64,000 nucleotides of DNA from Pseudarthrobacter phenanthrenivorans Sphe3. Lineage in GTDB: Bacteria > Actinomycetota > Actinomycetes > Actinomycetales > Micrococcaceae. The notes under the pieces were generated by a model. The model was not told the origin of the DNA and ran no database searches. It saw only the letters and a list, made by a program, of their open reading frames with translations. Each line of letters opens with the position of its first letter. The stretch's first letter is position 1. Positions 26,762-34,217 of the stretch are shown here, one piece after another. The stretch spans positions 992,001 through 1,056,000 of the forward strand of contig NC_015145.1 in the NCBI RefSeq assembly GCF_000189535.1, written 5' to 3'. The position numbers and the translations under genes were made by a program.

Positions 26762-26947
26762 CTTTCAACTATGCGCCACTTGGCCACTGTTTCCTAACGC
26801 TCAACCCAGTCCCTGAGGGGAGCTGTTTCCTGAAGTGGCCCTCCTGTTTCGCCGCGCAACGTACGCATGCATTCCCGCGCGTTGGACCTCGTCTGCCCCG
26901 TCCGTGGGGGACTCCGAAGTGGGGTGACATTAGGTACACCGAGGATA

Positions 26948-27074
26948 TTGACTGCCCGAAACCGGAGGAATAGCGTCGGAATTAACGGGGCGTTAGACCC
27001 CGCTAATCACGGAATGAGGCGCCCGACTGGGCCACTTCCGACCGGCCGTGGCGCCTGGTGAGGAGGATTCTGTG
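26948..27074 (+). repeat. Duplicated promoter-leader element, copy A
   Basis: -35 TTGACT (26948-26953), 17-base spacer, -10-like TAGCGT (26971-26976), a hairpin with CGGGG/CCCCG arms, AATGAGG, and GAGGAGGATTCTGTG ending at the GTG start of the DUF1326 gene. A copy with the same order and nearly the same length lies at 38138-38265. Nothing else is evident in 26762-26947. Confidence 0.7.
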
Positions 27075-27689
27075 TCTTGGGAAATGACCGGAACATACCT
27101 TGGCAACTGCACCTGCCAGCTGATTTGCCCGTGCCCCGTGGACGGCATGCCCACCGGGCCCAACGGTGAGTGCCGCAACCTGAATGTGTTCCACATCGAA
27201 AAGGGGAACCTCGATGACACCGACCTGTCCGGCGTCAACTTCGCATTCGTAGGCTGGTTCCCCAGGAATCTGTCAGCGGGCGGCTGGATGGTGGGTGCCG
27301 TCGTCGACCAATCCGCATCCGCAGCACAGGTGAGCGCCCTGGAAACCATTCTTCGCGGCCAGGCAGGCGGCCCGTTCGGGGACCTTGCCGGGCTGTACGG
27401 CGAGTGGGTGGGCCTGGATCGCGCCGCTGTCACCTTCACGGACGGTGACCGGCCTTCGGGCTCGGTCTCGGACAAAGCTCACATCACCTTCGAGCCGTTG
27501 CCCGGACCTGACGGCGGCGTGACCACGGTGAAGAATGCGATGTACGGCTTCGCCCCCGAATTCCGGATCGGAAAGGGGCCCGGGCGCGTGCAACTGTTTG
27601 AGCAGGAGTACGACGGGGTCTACGGCGAAACGTCCGACTTCATGTTCGCCAGTGAGATGGCAGAGGGCGCCCCCAAGGGCCGCATCTGA
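27072..27689 (+). CDS. DUF1326 protein
   Basis: A 205-residue DUF1326 protein. Residues 11-25 hold the cysteine cluster GNCTCQLICPCPVDG (Cys 13, 15, 19, 21), which may bind a metal; no signal peptide. The GTG at 27072 follows AGGAGG by five bases. It is eleven bases upstream of the DUF2182 gene, the usual partner of DUF1326 in bacteria. The pair is thought to act together at the membrane, but its biochemical role is not established. Confidence 0.85.
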   Translation: MSWEMTGTYLGNCTCQLICPCPVDGMPTGPNGECRNLNVFHIEKGNLDDTDLSGVNFAFVGWFPRNLSAGGWMVGAVVDQSASAAQVSALETILRGQAGGPFGDLAGLYGEWVGLDRAAVTFTDGDRPSGSVSDKAHITFEPLPGPDGGVTTVKNAMYGFAPEFRIGKGPGRVQLFEQEYDGVYGETSDFMFASEMAEGAPKGRI

Positions 27690-27700
27690 ACGGCCGGCCG

Positions 27701-28504
27701 GTGGAACGCAAGGAACGGTCTGGCAGCGGCCACACCATGGGGAAGGCCTCCCGCGTTGACCCGCGGGAGGCCGCGCTCGTGGCCGTCCTGCTCCTGCTCG
27801 CCGGCGCCAGTTGGGTGTTTACATCCACTCAGGTGGCCGGGATGGATATGGGCACGTGGACGGCGCCGGGGCCGCTGGGCCTTTTTACGCTGACGTGGGT
27901 GGTGATGCTCGCGGCCATGATGTTCCCGTCGGTGGCACCCATGGTGGTGGCGTACCACCGGATTCAACGGCACCGGCGGCAATCCGGACGGCATGCACCG
28001 GCAGGGTCTACGGCCGTCTTCGTGGGCGGTTACCTGGCCTCATGGACCGCGTTCGGGCTGGTGGCATATGCGCTGTACATGTGGGCCGCCGCGCTGGCGC
28101 CGGGGGTGCTCGCCCCTGGCCAGGGCGGCCGCTATGTTGCGGCGGGGGTCATCCTGCTGGCGGCGCTGTATCAGCTCACCCCGGCCAAGAACGTGAGCCT
28201 GATGAAATGCCGGTCACCCATGGACTTCATCCTGCACCGGATGCGCCCGGGCTATTCCGGCGCCCTCCGGATGGGGGTGGAGCACGGAGCCTGGTGTGTG
28301 GCGTGCTGCTGGGCGTTGATGACGGCGCTGTTCGCACTTGGCGTGATGAGCGTCGGGTGGATGGCCCTGATCGGGGCCTTTATTGCCGGGGAGAAGATGC
28401 TGCCGTGGAAGCGGCTCGCCAACCGCTCCATCGCGGTGGCGCTGGCCCTGATTGCTCTCGGCGTTGCACTTGCTCCTGCGGCGACAAATGGGATGGAAAT
28501 GTAG
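27701..28504 (+). CDS. DUF2182 metal-binding-type integral membrane protein
   Basis: A 267-residue protein with about six or seven membrane helices. Family marks are WVVMLAAMMFPSVAPMVVAYHR (about 66-87), LTPAKNVSLMKCRSPMDF (about 158-175) and GVEHGAWCVACCWALM (about 192-207), with Cys, His and Met residues inside the membrane suggesting copper or another soft metal. It begins at GTG 27701 or ATG 27737. Cotranscribed with the DUF1326 gene. Confidence 0.85.
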   Translation: MERKERSGSGHTMGKASRVDPREAALVAVLLLLAGASWVFTSTQVAGMDMGTWTAPGPLGLFTLTWVVMLAAMMFPSVAPMVVAYHRIQRHRRQSGRHAPAGSTAVFVGGYLASWTAFGLVAYALYMWAAALAPGVLAPGQGGRYVAAGVILLAALYQLTPAKNVSLMKCRSPMDFILHRMRPGYSGALRMGVEHGAWCVACCWALMTALFALGVMSVGWMALIGAFIAGEKMLPWKRLANRSIAVALALIALGVALAPAATNGMEM

Positions 28505-28515
28505 GAAAGGCAGGG

Positions 28516-28543
28516 GCCGCCGTCGAACAATTACGACGGCGGC
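28516..28543. terminator. GCCGCCGTCG hairpin between convergent genes
   Basis: GCCGCCGTCG (28516-28525) and CGACGGCGGC (28534-28543), perfect arms with an 8-base A/T-rich loop. It lies between the ends of the DUF2182 and methyltransferase genes. Confidence 0.6.
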
Positions 28544-28567
28544 TGTTGCGATTGCGGGTGAGGTCAC

Positions 28568-29080
28568 CTACCTCCGGGGAAGCCCGAGGTACCGCGGCAC
28601 CTTCGATGCGTACTCCGGGTAGGACTGCGGAAACAGCCCGGCGAGCGCAGCCTCTTCCTCCAGGACAAACCGGTGCTCCACGAGCAGTTCGGCCGGCAGC
28701 AGGGTGAGGGCCCATGAGGAACCGGCAAGGGTTCCCGCCCCGAGCTGGAGCATCCACCAGCCCACGTACATCGGGTGGCGGGTAAGGGCATAGGGCCCGG
28801 TGGCCACCAGCTCCTCCGGCCGTTCCAGCTCGAAGGGACCCGCCGAGTGCCGCCGGCGTTCGGCCAGGGCCCAGGCGTTGAGGCCGACGCCGGCAACCAG
28901 GAGTCCCGCCCCCGCCATCCGATGCACCGCACGGGGCCCCGGAAGTGGCATGGGACGGAGCCGGGCAAGGACCAGATCAGCGGCCATGGCGGCTACCACT
29001 GCAGGCGGCAGCGGAAGGTTTTCATACACCGCCTTCACCCCTCCGGCGAGGGTGCGCAGGGAGCTGACGCGGGCTGCCAT
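28568..29080 (-). CDS. Isoprenylcysteine-methyltransferase-like membrane protein
   Basis: A 170-residue membrane protein of the ICMT/PEMT family with about four helices. The SAM-binding signature LVATGPYALTRHPMYVGWWML (about 91-111) and EEEAALAGLFPQSYPEYASKVPRYL (about 143-167) are clear. It methylates a membrane-associated substrate that is not known. The ATG at 29080 lies six bases after TACGCT and four bases past the end of the upstream beta-lactamase-like gene, so it may be read both from the operon and from its own start. Confidence 0.82.
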   Translation of the reverse strand: MAARVSSLRTLAGGVKAVYENLPLPPAVVAAMAADLVLARLRPMPLPGPRAVHRMAGAGLLVAGVGLNAWALAERRRHSAGPFELERPEELVATGPYALTRHPMYVGWWMLQLGAGTLAGSSWALTLLPAELLVEHRFVLEEEAALAGLFPQSYPEYASKVPRYLGLPRR

Positions 29081-29092
29081 GGTTTCAGCGTA
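29081..29092 (-). promoter_or_regulatory. -10 box for a leaderless start
   Basis: Minus-strand TACGCT (29092-29087), six bases, then the ATG at 29080. The box lies within the last codons of the preceding gene. Confidence 0.45.
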
Positions 29093-30689
29093 CGCCCTGT
29101 GAGCTGCAGCGAAGTGCTGTAATAACCAGCCAAACCGTCCGCGGAAGGGACCAGAGAACAGCCAGCCCGAGCACAGGCACCAGCGGGACGCCCACGTCCG
29201 GGAACTGGCGGATGATGACCAGCAGGTCGGTATCGAACCGGGCCGGCGCATGGATGAGGCACAGCCAGAGGGCGAACGCGTCAAGGACAAGCGCGACGGC
29301 GGCTAACGGCAGGGGAGCCACGCGCCCGAGCCGGCCGGACCGCCGTCGGAAAAGTACCGCGAGGGAGAGCCGCAGGCTCAGCAGCTCCGCCAGCAAAAGG
29401 CCCAGCGCTGCCGCCCAGCTGGAGCGCTGCAGCCAGTCCTCCTGGACGAAGGCGGGAACAGGCGAGCGCCCGTGCAGGATCCGCAGGATGTTGGTGTCGA
29501 TCGCCTTGAGCCGGGAGGGGGCGGCGGTGTCGTTGCCGTTGATGACCAGGGCGACGCCGAGGCCGGACTCCGGGACCATGGCCAGGTAGGTATGGCTGTT
29601 GCCCCATTCCCCCTGGTGCTCCAGCAGCCGCGGCAGGTCCCCGGCGGCGGGCCCCAAGGCGGCGTGGTCAACGGATTCAACGAGCGGCCGGGTGAACCAG
29701 CCCATGGCGTAGCCTTTCGTCTCGTCCACGGAGATGCGGGGCTGGAACATCGCCGCGACGCTTCCAGGCTGAAGGATGCGCGCCTCGCCGTACCGGCCGC
29801 CGTCGAGCAGTGCCGCCAGCTGGCGGCCCAGGTCCTCTGCCGAGGCGTACAGGGTGCTGGAGGGCATCCCGGCGGCGGGCGTGGGGACGTCGGTCTGGAG
29901 CCAGAACGCGCTGAACCACCGCGAATACCCCTCGGCCGCGTTGTCCGCCCGGGCGGCCGCCGCCGTCGGATGGCTGTGCACCATGCCCAGCGGCCCGAAG
30001 ACGTGCTGTTCGAGGTACTCGCCGAAGGGTTGGTTGGCGACGGTCTGCACCAGGACGCCCAGGACGTTGTAATTGGCGCTGGCGTAGTGGAAGCGCCGCC
30101 CCGGTTCGCCGGCGAGCGGGGAGCCGGCCAGCGCGCGGACGGATTCTTCGAGGGCGTCCGGTTCCTGGTCCAGGGACGCTTCGAAGGCAGTGTCCCGGGA
30201 GGACATGCCGCTGGTCTGGTGGAGCAGGTGGCGGACGGTGATGGCCGCTGACCGGGGATCGTCCAGCGTGAACCAGGGCAGGTAGGTCCGCACCGGCTCA
30301 TCCAGCTGCAGCCGCCCGGCCTCCACCTGCTGCATCACCGCGATGGCGGTCAGGGACTTGCTGGTGGAGGCGAGCAGCACCGGCGTCTGCGGCGTCATCG
30401 GCCGCCCGGCGGGGTCCGCGGTGCCGAAGGCGGCGGAGTGCACCTGCCGGCCGTCACGCACGACGGCGATGGCGGCACCGGGAATGCCGAGCGTTTCGAG
30501 CTGGTCCAGCAGGAACGAGTCCACCGCTGCGTAGGCATGTTCCGGAGGGGCGGTTTCCGTGGGTGCGTTGGGGGCGCCTGCTGCGCGGGCGCTGCCTGAG
30601 GTGGTGGTGGCACCGGCGAGCGCCATCAGGAAACACGCCAGCAGGAAACACGCCAGCAGGAACCGCGATGACCAGGACGTTGTCCGCAT
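29085..30689 (-). CDS. Beta-lactamase-family serine hydrolase with C-terminal membrane helices
   Basis: A 534-residue exported protein. A signal/anchor helix (8-27) precedes a class C/PBP-like domain (about 50-400): SxxK nucleophile block S108-T-S-K111, YASANYN at about 202 (the tyrosine block; usual form Y-S-N) and HQGEWGN near 352 as third motif. Residues about 425-525 add three or four membrane helices, the layout of membrane-bound esterase/peptidase relatives. Substrate and beta-lactam activity are not predicted. The signal peptide contains a tandem LLACF repeat from a 15-bp DNA duplication. Confidence 0.88.
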   Translation of the reverse strand: MRTTSWSSRFLLACFLLACFLMALAGATTTSGSARAAGAPNAPTETAPPEHAYAAVDSFLLDQLETLGIPGAAIAVVRDGRQVHSAAFGTADPAGRPMTPQTPVLLASTSKSLTAIAVMQQVEAGRLQLDEPVRTYLPWFTLDDPRSAAITVRHLLHQTSGMSSRDTAFEASLDQEPDALEESVRALAGSPLAGEPGRRFHYASANYNVLGVLVQTVANQPFGEYLEQHVFGPLGMVHSHPTAAAARADNAAEGYSRWFSAFWLQTDVPTPAAGMPSSTLYASAEDLGRQLAALLDGGRYGEARILQPGSVAAMFQPRISVDETKGYAMGWFTRPLVESVDHAALGPAAGDLPRLLEHQGEWGNSHTYLAMVPESGLGVALVINGNDTAAPSRLKAIDTNILRILHGRSPVPAFVQEDWLQRSSWAAALGLLLAELLSLRLSLAVLFRRRSGRLGRVAPLPLAAVALVLDAFALWLCLIHAPARFDTDLLVIIRQFPDVGVPLVPVLGLAVLWSLPRTVWLVITALRCSSQGVR

Positions 30690-30716
30690 GGCTGCACCTG
30701 CTTCGGCAAGAGATCC

Positions 30717-31397
30717 TCACCGTTCCCGGGCTGGCCCGTCCTGCGGACTCCTCCACAGCGCTGCCGCCAGGACTGCCACCCACAGCAGGAACGCCCCGAT
30801 GCTGATTCGCTCGCCGATGCCCAGCACGAGGTTCGGCCCGGGGGCTGCCATGAACGCCACCACGCCCATGAGCGCAGAGGCGGCGAGCGAGAGGATCGAG
30901 TACCACCGCATCCGCCCGTGGAATCCCGCCGCCACGAAGCACATCGCGGCCACCATCAGTGCGAGCTGGACGTTGGTGGCGAAGATATGCATCGGGATGG
31001 ACGCATCGTCTCCCAGCGTCAGCGGGTACAAGGCGCCCATTATGTTCCACAGCCCGTACGCGATGAGCAGGCCACCGGCGATGCGCAGGGCGCGGTTCCC
31101 GCGCACGGAGATCCACACGCCCACACCAAAAGCGGTGAACATGGCGGTGTAAAGCCAAGTGAACGCGACCAGGACGTCCCGGCCGGGGGAACCGACGGCG
31201 AACAGTTCGCTCACCATCTGCCCGGTGCGGCGGTACCCCTCCCATTGGGATGCCGCCAGCCCGTCCGTGGCAACCACGTAGAGCAGCGAAGACAGCGGTC
31301 CGGCAGCCAGGAGGGCCTTCCGAATGGTGTCGCTCCGCGGTCTCCCGGCTTGCGTGGCCTGCGCGCGTTGGGGGTGCCGCCCTTTTGCGATCGGCAT
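30717..31397 (-). CDS. DUF998 integral membrane protein
   Basis: A 226-residue membrane protein with about six helices and the DUF998 pattern: GPLSSLLYVVATDGLAASQW near 33-52, YRRTGQMVSELFAVGSPGR (about 55-73) and NIMGALYPL. The function is unknown. It is 27 bases upstream of the serine hydrolase gene on the same strand and probably the first gene of a three-gene operon (DUF998, hydrolase, methyltransferase), a grouping that suggests cell-envelope work. GAGGAACG precedes the ATG. Confidence 0.82.
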   Translation of the reverse strand: MPIAKGRHPQRAQATQAGRPRSDTIRKALLAAGPLSSLLYVVATDGLAASQWEGYRRTGQMVSELFAVGSPGRDVLVAFTWLYTAMFTAFGVGVWISVRGNRALRIAGGLLIAYGLWNIMGALYPLTLGDDASIPMHIFATNVQLALMVAAMCFVAAGFHGRMRWYSILSLAASALMGVVAFMAAPGPNLVLGIGERISIGAFLLWVAVLAAALWRSPQDGPARER

Positions 31398-31574
31398 TTG
31401 CAGCGTTCCTCAGAGCCCGCGGCCTAACAGGCGTTCGGTGCAGGACCCGCGGGCGTTGGGTCCTGATGCCTACCCTTTTCAGCATGTGCCGGCTTGCCGG
31501 ATGTGGGTAGGGCCGAACGGCCTTGCCCTGCCGCAATGCGGCGCAGGCCCGGGAACCAGCAGATGGACGCCCGG

Positions 31575-32780
31575 TTAGTCGATGGCCTCGATGCCCTGCC
31601 GCTTCAGTTCCTCCAGGTGGCTGCGCATGTGCTGCAGCGCCTCGGGGGAGTGCGGCTGCCAGTCCGGAACCTCGCCCAACACGCGGAGGGCTTCGCGGGT
31701 GCGGTAGGACCGGGTGGGGTTGCCGGGGAATTTCTTGTCCGTCAGGTTGGGATCGTCCTCAAAGGGGCCCGCGGGTTCCACCCTGTAGATCCTGCCCGGG
31801 CCGTCACCCTCACTGAGTTCGGCGCCCCAGGTGGCGGCGTCCAGGGTGGCGGTGAAGTAGATATGGTTGGCCGCCTTCCGTCCGCCGTAGTTGGAGGCGT
31901 AGCCGGGAACCAGCAGGTCCCCGGGCCGCAGGTCCGCCTTGGTGCCGTGATAGAAGGGTCCGGAATCGTTGGGGCCGGCCGCGGTCCTCTCCAGCGCGTG
32001 CAGGAAGGCCGCCGCGTCCGCCGCCACCCGGTCCGGGCACTCCCAGAGGACCAGATGCCCGGCGTCGGGATAGACCTTCAGCACGGCACCCGGAATCCGC
32101 GACGCCAGGACTTCCTGGTCCTGCAACGGCAGCAGGTCATCCCGGCCGCCGTAGAGGATCAGCGTGGGCGTCCGGATGGCGCCGGCTTCGGTGGGCGGGG
32201 TGGCGGCGGTCAGTCCGGCCAGGATCTTCTTCCACGCGTGGGCGGGCATCCGGACGCCGTCGCGCACCCGGTCCTCGAGGTACCAGTCCGGGACAGGCTG
32301 GTGGAGCGTGAACCAGGCGAGCGACGCCCGCACCCAGTCCTCATCGACGGGGTCGGCCAGCCGGTCCACCTCGTCAGCGAAGGCCGGCCGGCCCTGCAGG
32401 CTCAGCGGCGACCCCACCAGGACCAGCGCGGTCACCCGCCCGGGCTGCGCTGCCGCGAGCTGCTGGGCCACGTACCCGCCGCTGGAGGACCCGAGGACGA
32501 ACGCCGTCTCCACGCCAGCGGCGTCCAGGATGGCTGCCGCGTCCTCGGCCTGCTCGGGCAGGGAGTAGCCGTTCTCCGGTTTGTCCGCCTCGCCCTGGCC
32601 ACGGAGGTCGGGTGCATAGATACGGAAGCCGGCCAGCCCGGGCAGCAGGCGGTCGAAGCAGCGCCGGGATTCGCCCCAGGCGTGCAGCAGGAGCAGCGGT
32701 TTCGCGGCCGCGTCCCCCTGGATCAGGCATGGCACCGTGATGCCGGTGCGCAGGGTCAGGTTCCGGACCTCGGATTCCAT
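31575..32780 (-). CDS. arr: Alpha/beta hydrolase fused to rifampin ADP-ribosyltransferase
   Basis: A 401-residue two-domain protein. Residues 1 to about 265 form an alpha/beta hydrolase: HAWGESRR oxyanion region (33-40), nucleophile elbow GSSSG (97-101, Ser 99), acid in GGRDDLLP (about 213) and His in DAGHLVLWE (about 239). Residues about 275-390 are an Arr domain, beginning FYHGTKADLRPGDLL and containing NHIYFTATLDAATWGAEL and GRIYRVEPAGPFEDDPN. Arr inactivates rifamycins by ADP-ribosylation using NAD+. The fusion could pair modification with hydrolysis of a related ester. Start fixed by a -10/ATG spacing of six. Confidence 0.9.
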   Translation of the reverse strand: MESEVRNLTLRTGITVPCLIQGDAAAKPLLLLHAWGESRRCFDRLLPGLAGFRIYAPDLRGQGEADKPENGYSLPEQAEDAAAILDAAGVETAFVLGSSSGGYVAQQLAAAQPGRVTALVLVGSPLSLQGRPAFADEVDRLADPVDEDWVRASLAWFTLHQPVPDWYLEDRVRDGVRMPAHAWKKILAGLTAATPPTEAGAIRTPTLILYGGRDDLLPLQDQEVLASRIPGAVLKVYPDAGHLVLWECPDRVAADAAAFLHALERTAAGPNDSGPFYHGTKADLRPGDLLVPGYASNYGGRKAANHIYFTATLDAATWGAELSEGDGPGRIYRVEPAGPFEDDPNLTDKKFPGNPTRSYRTREALRVLGEVPDWQPHSPEALQHMRSHLEELKRQGIEAID

Positions 32781-32792
32781 GGCTTCAGGGTA
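32781..32792 (-). promoter_or_regulatory. -10 box for a leaderless start
   Basis: Minus-strand TACCCT (32792-32787), six bases, then the ATG at 32780. The surrounding bases resemble those before the methyltransferase gene at 29080. Confidence 0.5.
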
Positions 32793-32926
32793 CGCCGGGC
32801 GCCTGAAGAGGAGTACGACGGCGGCGCATGAATTGGGTGCCTCTCCATTGACGGCGGCGGGGCCCGGGAGGAGACTGCTTTCCCTAAGCGCCGGAGCGCG
32901 AAACGGACATCTCCCGGAGGCCGGAC

Positions 32927-33748
32927 ATGTTGCTGGACATTTCTTCAACCATGATCGAGACGGACCTGGGACCGCTGCAGGTCGGCCGCACCGGTTCAGG
33001 AGCTCCGGCGCTGCTCTGGCACAGCCTGTTCGTGGACTCGGCGACCTTCGCCGCCGTCGTCGGGGAACTGTCCGGGGAGCATGAACTCATCATTGTCGAC
33101 GGCCCCGGCCATGGCGGGAGCCCGGGGCCGCGAAGGCTCTATTCCCTCGCGGATTGCGCCCGGGCGGCTGTCCACGTCCTGGATGCCCTGGGCATTTCGA
33201 CGCCGGTGGACTGGGTGGGCAACGCCTGGGGCGGGCATGTGGGAATCGTCTTCGCTGACAGCTTCCCGGCGCGGTGCAGGACACTGACCACCATCGGGAC
33301 GCCGCCGTACCCTTTGTCCAGGACCGAGCGCCGGCGGTCGGCGCTGCTGGTCTACCTCTTCCGCCTTTTGGACCCCAAGCCGCTGAGCCCGATAGTGGTC
33401 GATGCCCTCGCCGGGCGGGGTGCAGCGAAGCAGCAACCGGAGACCGCGGCCGCCATTTCGGAATCGTTCTGCCGGGGAGACAAGAGGGGCAAATACTGGG
33501 CTATGCAGTCTGTCATGCTGCACCGCCCTGACCTCCGGCCGGCCTTGGCCCGGTTGCGGGTGCCCACCCTGGTGCTGGCCGGCCGCAACGACGCCCTGCT
33601 TGATCTGCCCGAGGCCGAACGGGCTGCCCACAGCATCCCAGACGGGCGCTTCGAACTCGTGGCGGGCGCAGGGCACGTCGCGCCGCTTTTTGTGGCCCCC
33701 GGCGACGTCACCCGGCACATCCTGAAGTTCTGGGCAGAGGCCCGGTGA
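32927..33748 (+). CDS. Alpha/beta hydrolase
   Basis: A 273-residue single-domain alpha/beta hydrolase. It has the GHGGSPGP lid region (about 59), a nucleophile elbow written GNAWGG (about 99-104), in which the usual Ser is replaced by Ala or Trp, acid GRNDALL (about 222) and His GAGHVAPL (about 248). The unusual elbow is notable: without a Ser/Cys/Asp nucleophile it may be catalytically inactive or use a different mechanism, as in some hydrolase-fold lyases. GGAGGCC precedes the ATG. Confidence 0.85.
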   Translation: MLLDISSTMIETDLGPLQVGRTGSGAPALLWHSLFVDSATFAAVVGELSGEHELIIVDGPGHGGSPGPRRLYSLADCARAAVHVLDALGISTPVDWVGNAWGGHVGIVFADSFPARCRTLTTIGTPPYPLSRTERRRSALLVYLFRLLDPKPLSPIVVDALAGRGAAKQQPETAAAISESFCRGDKRGKYWAMQSVMLHRPDLRPALARLRVPTLVLAGRNDALLDLPEAERAAHSIPDGRFELVAGAGHVAPLFVAPGDVTRHILKFWAEAR

Positions 33749-33822
33749 GCTGGCGGTGAGGGGAGGAATGCCTACCTCTGAGGCTGTCGGCTGGTGGAGT
33801 CAGCGCGCGAATTTGGACGGCG

Positions 33823-33859
33823 TCGGGGGCGGCGTGCACCGTGTGCACGCCGCCCCCGA
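33823..33859 (-). terminator. Strong hairpin at the end of the PTS operon
   Basis: Perfect 17-base arms (33823-33839 and 33843-33859) with a 3-base loop CGT, between the hydrolase gene and the HPr gene end. It is the most stable hairpin I see in the window. Confidence 0.8.
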
Positions 33860-33880
33860 AGGTTCAGATTGGTACTGGGC

Positions 33881-34162
33881 TTAGGCCTTCGCGTCGTGGT
33901 CCGTTTCCAGGATTCCGACGAGGTGGTCGAGGGCTTCATCCGCTCCGGGACCCTCGGCGCGAAGGATTACGACGTCACCGTGTGAGGCGCCCAGGCTCAT
34001 GAGGGACAGGATGCTGGCCGCATCGAGGGCTTCATCGGGGCTTGCCCCTGCGGAAGCGATGGTGACCTCCAGGTCCAGTTTTCCGGCCTCCTCGGCGAAG
34101 ACTGAGGCGGGGCGGGCGTGGAGGCCAACGCGGCTGGCAATCGTTGCTGTACGTTCAGGCAT
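33881..34162 (-). CDS. ptsH: HPr phosphocarrier protein
   Basis: A 93-residue HPr. The phosphorylated His is residue 15 in GLHARPAS, followed by the conserved SILSLMSLGASHGDVV stretch (about 49-64). HPr carries phosphate from enzyme I to EIIA in the cytoplasm. It is the last gene of the PTS set. Enzyme I is not in the window. Lower similarity to gram-positive HPr around residue 46 (Ser of AASILS) leaves HPr-kinase control undecided. Confidence 0.93.
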   Translation of the reverse strand: MPERTATIASRVGLHARPASVFAEEAGKLDLEVTIASAGASPDEALDAASILSLMSLGASHGDVVILRAEGPGADEALDHLVGILETDHDAKA

Positions 34163-34217
34163 GGTGTTCCTTCGGGTGGGTGCTCTGCTGTTGTTCCAGG
34201 AAGTCCGGCGGGTCCGG

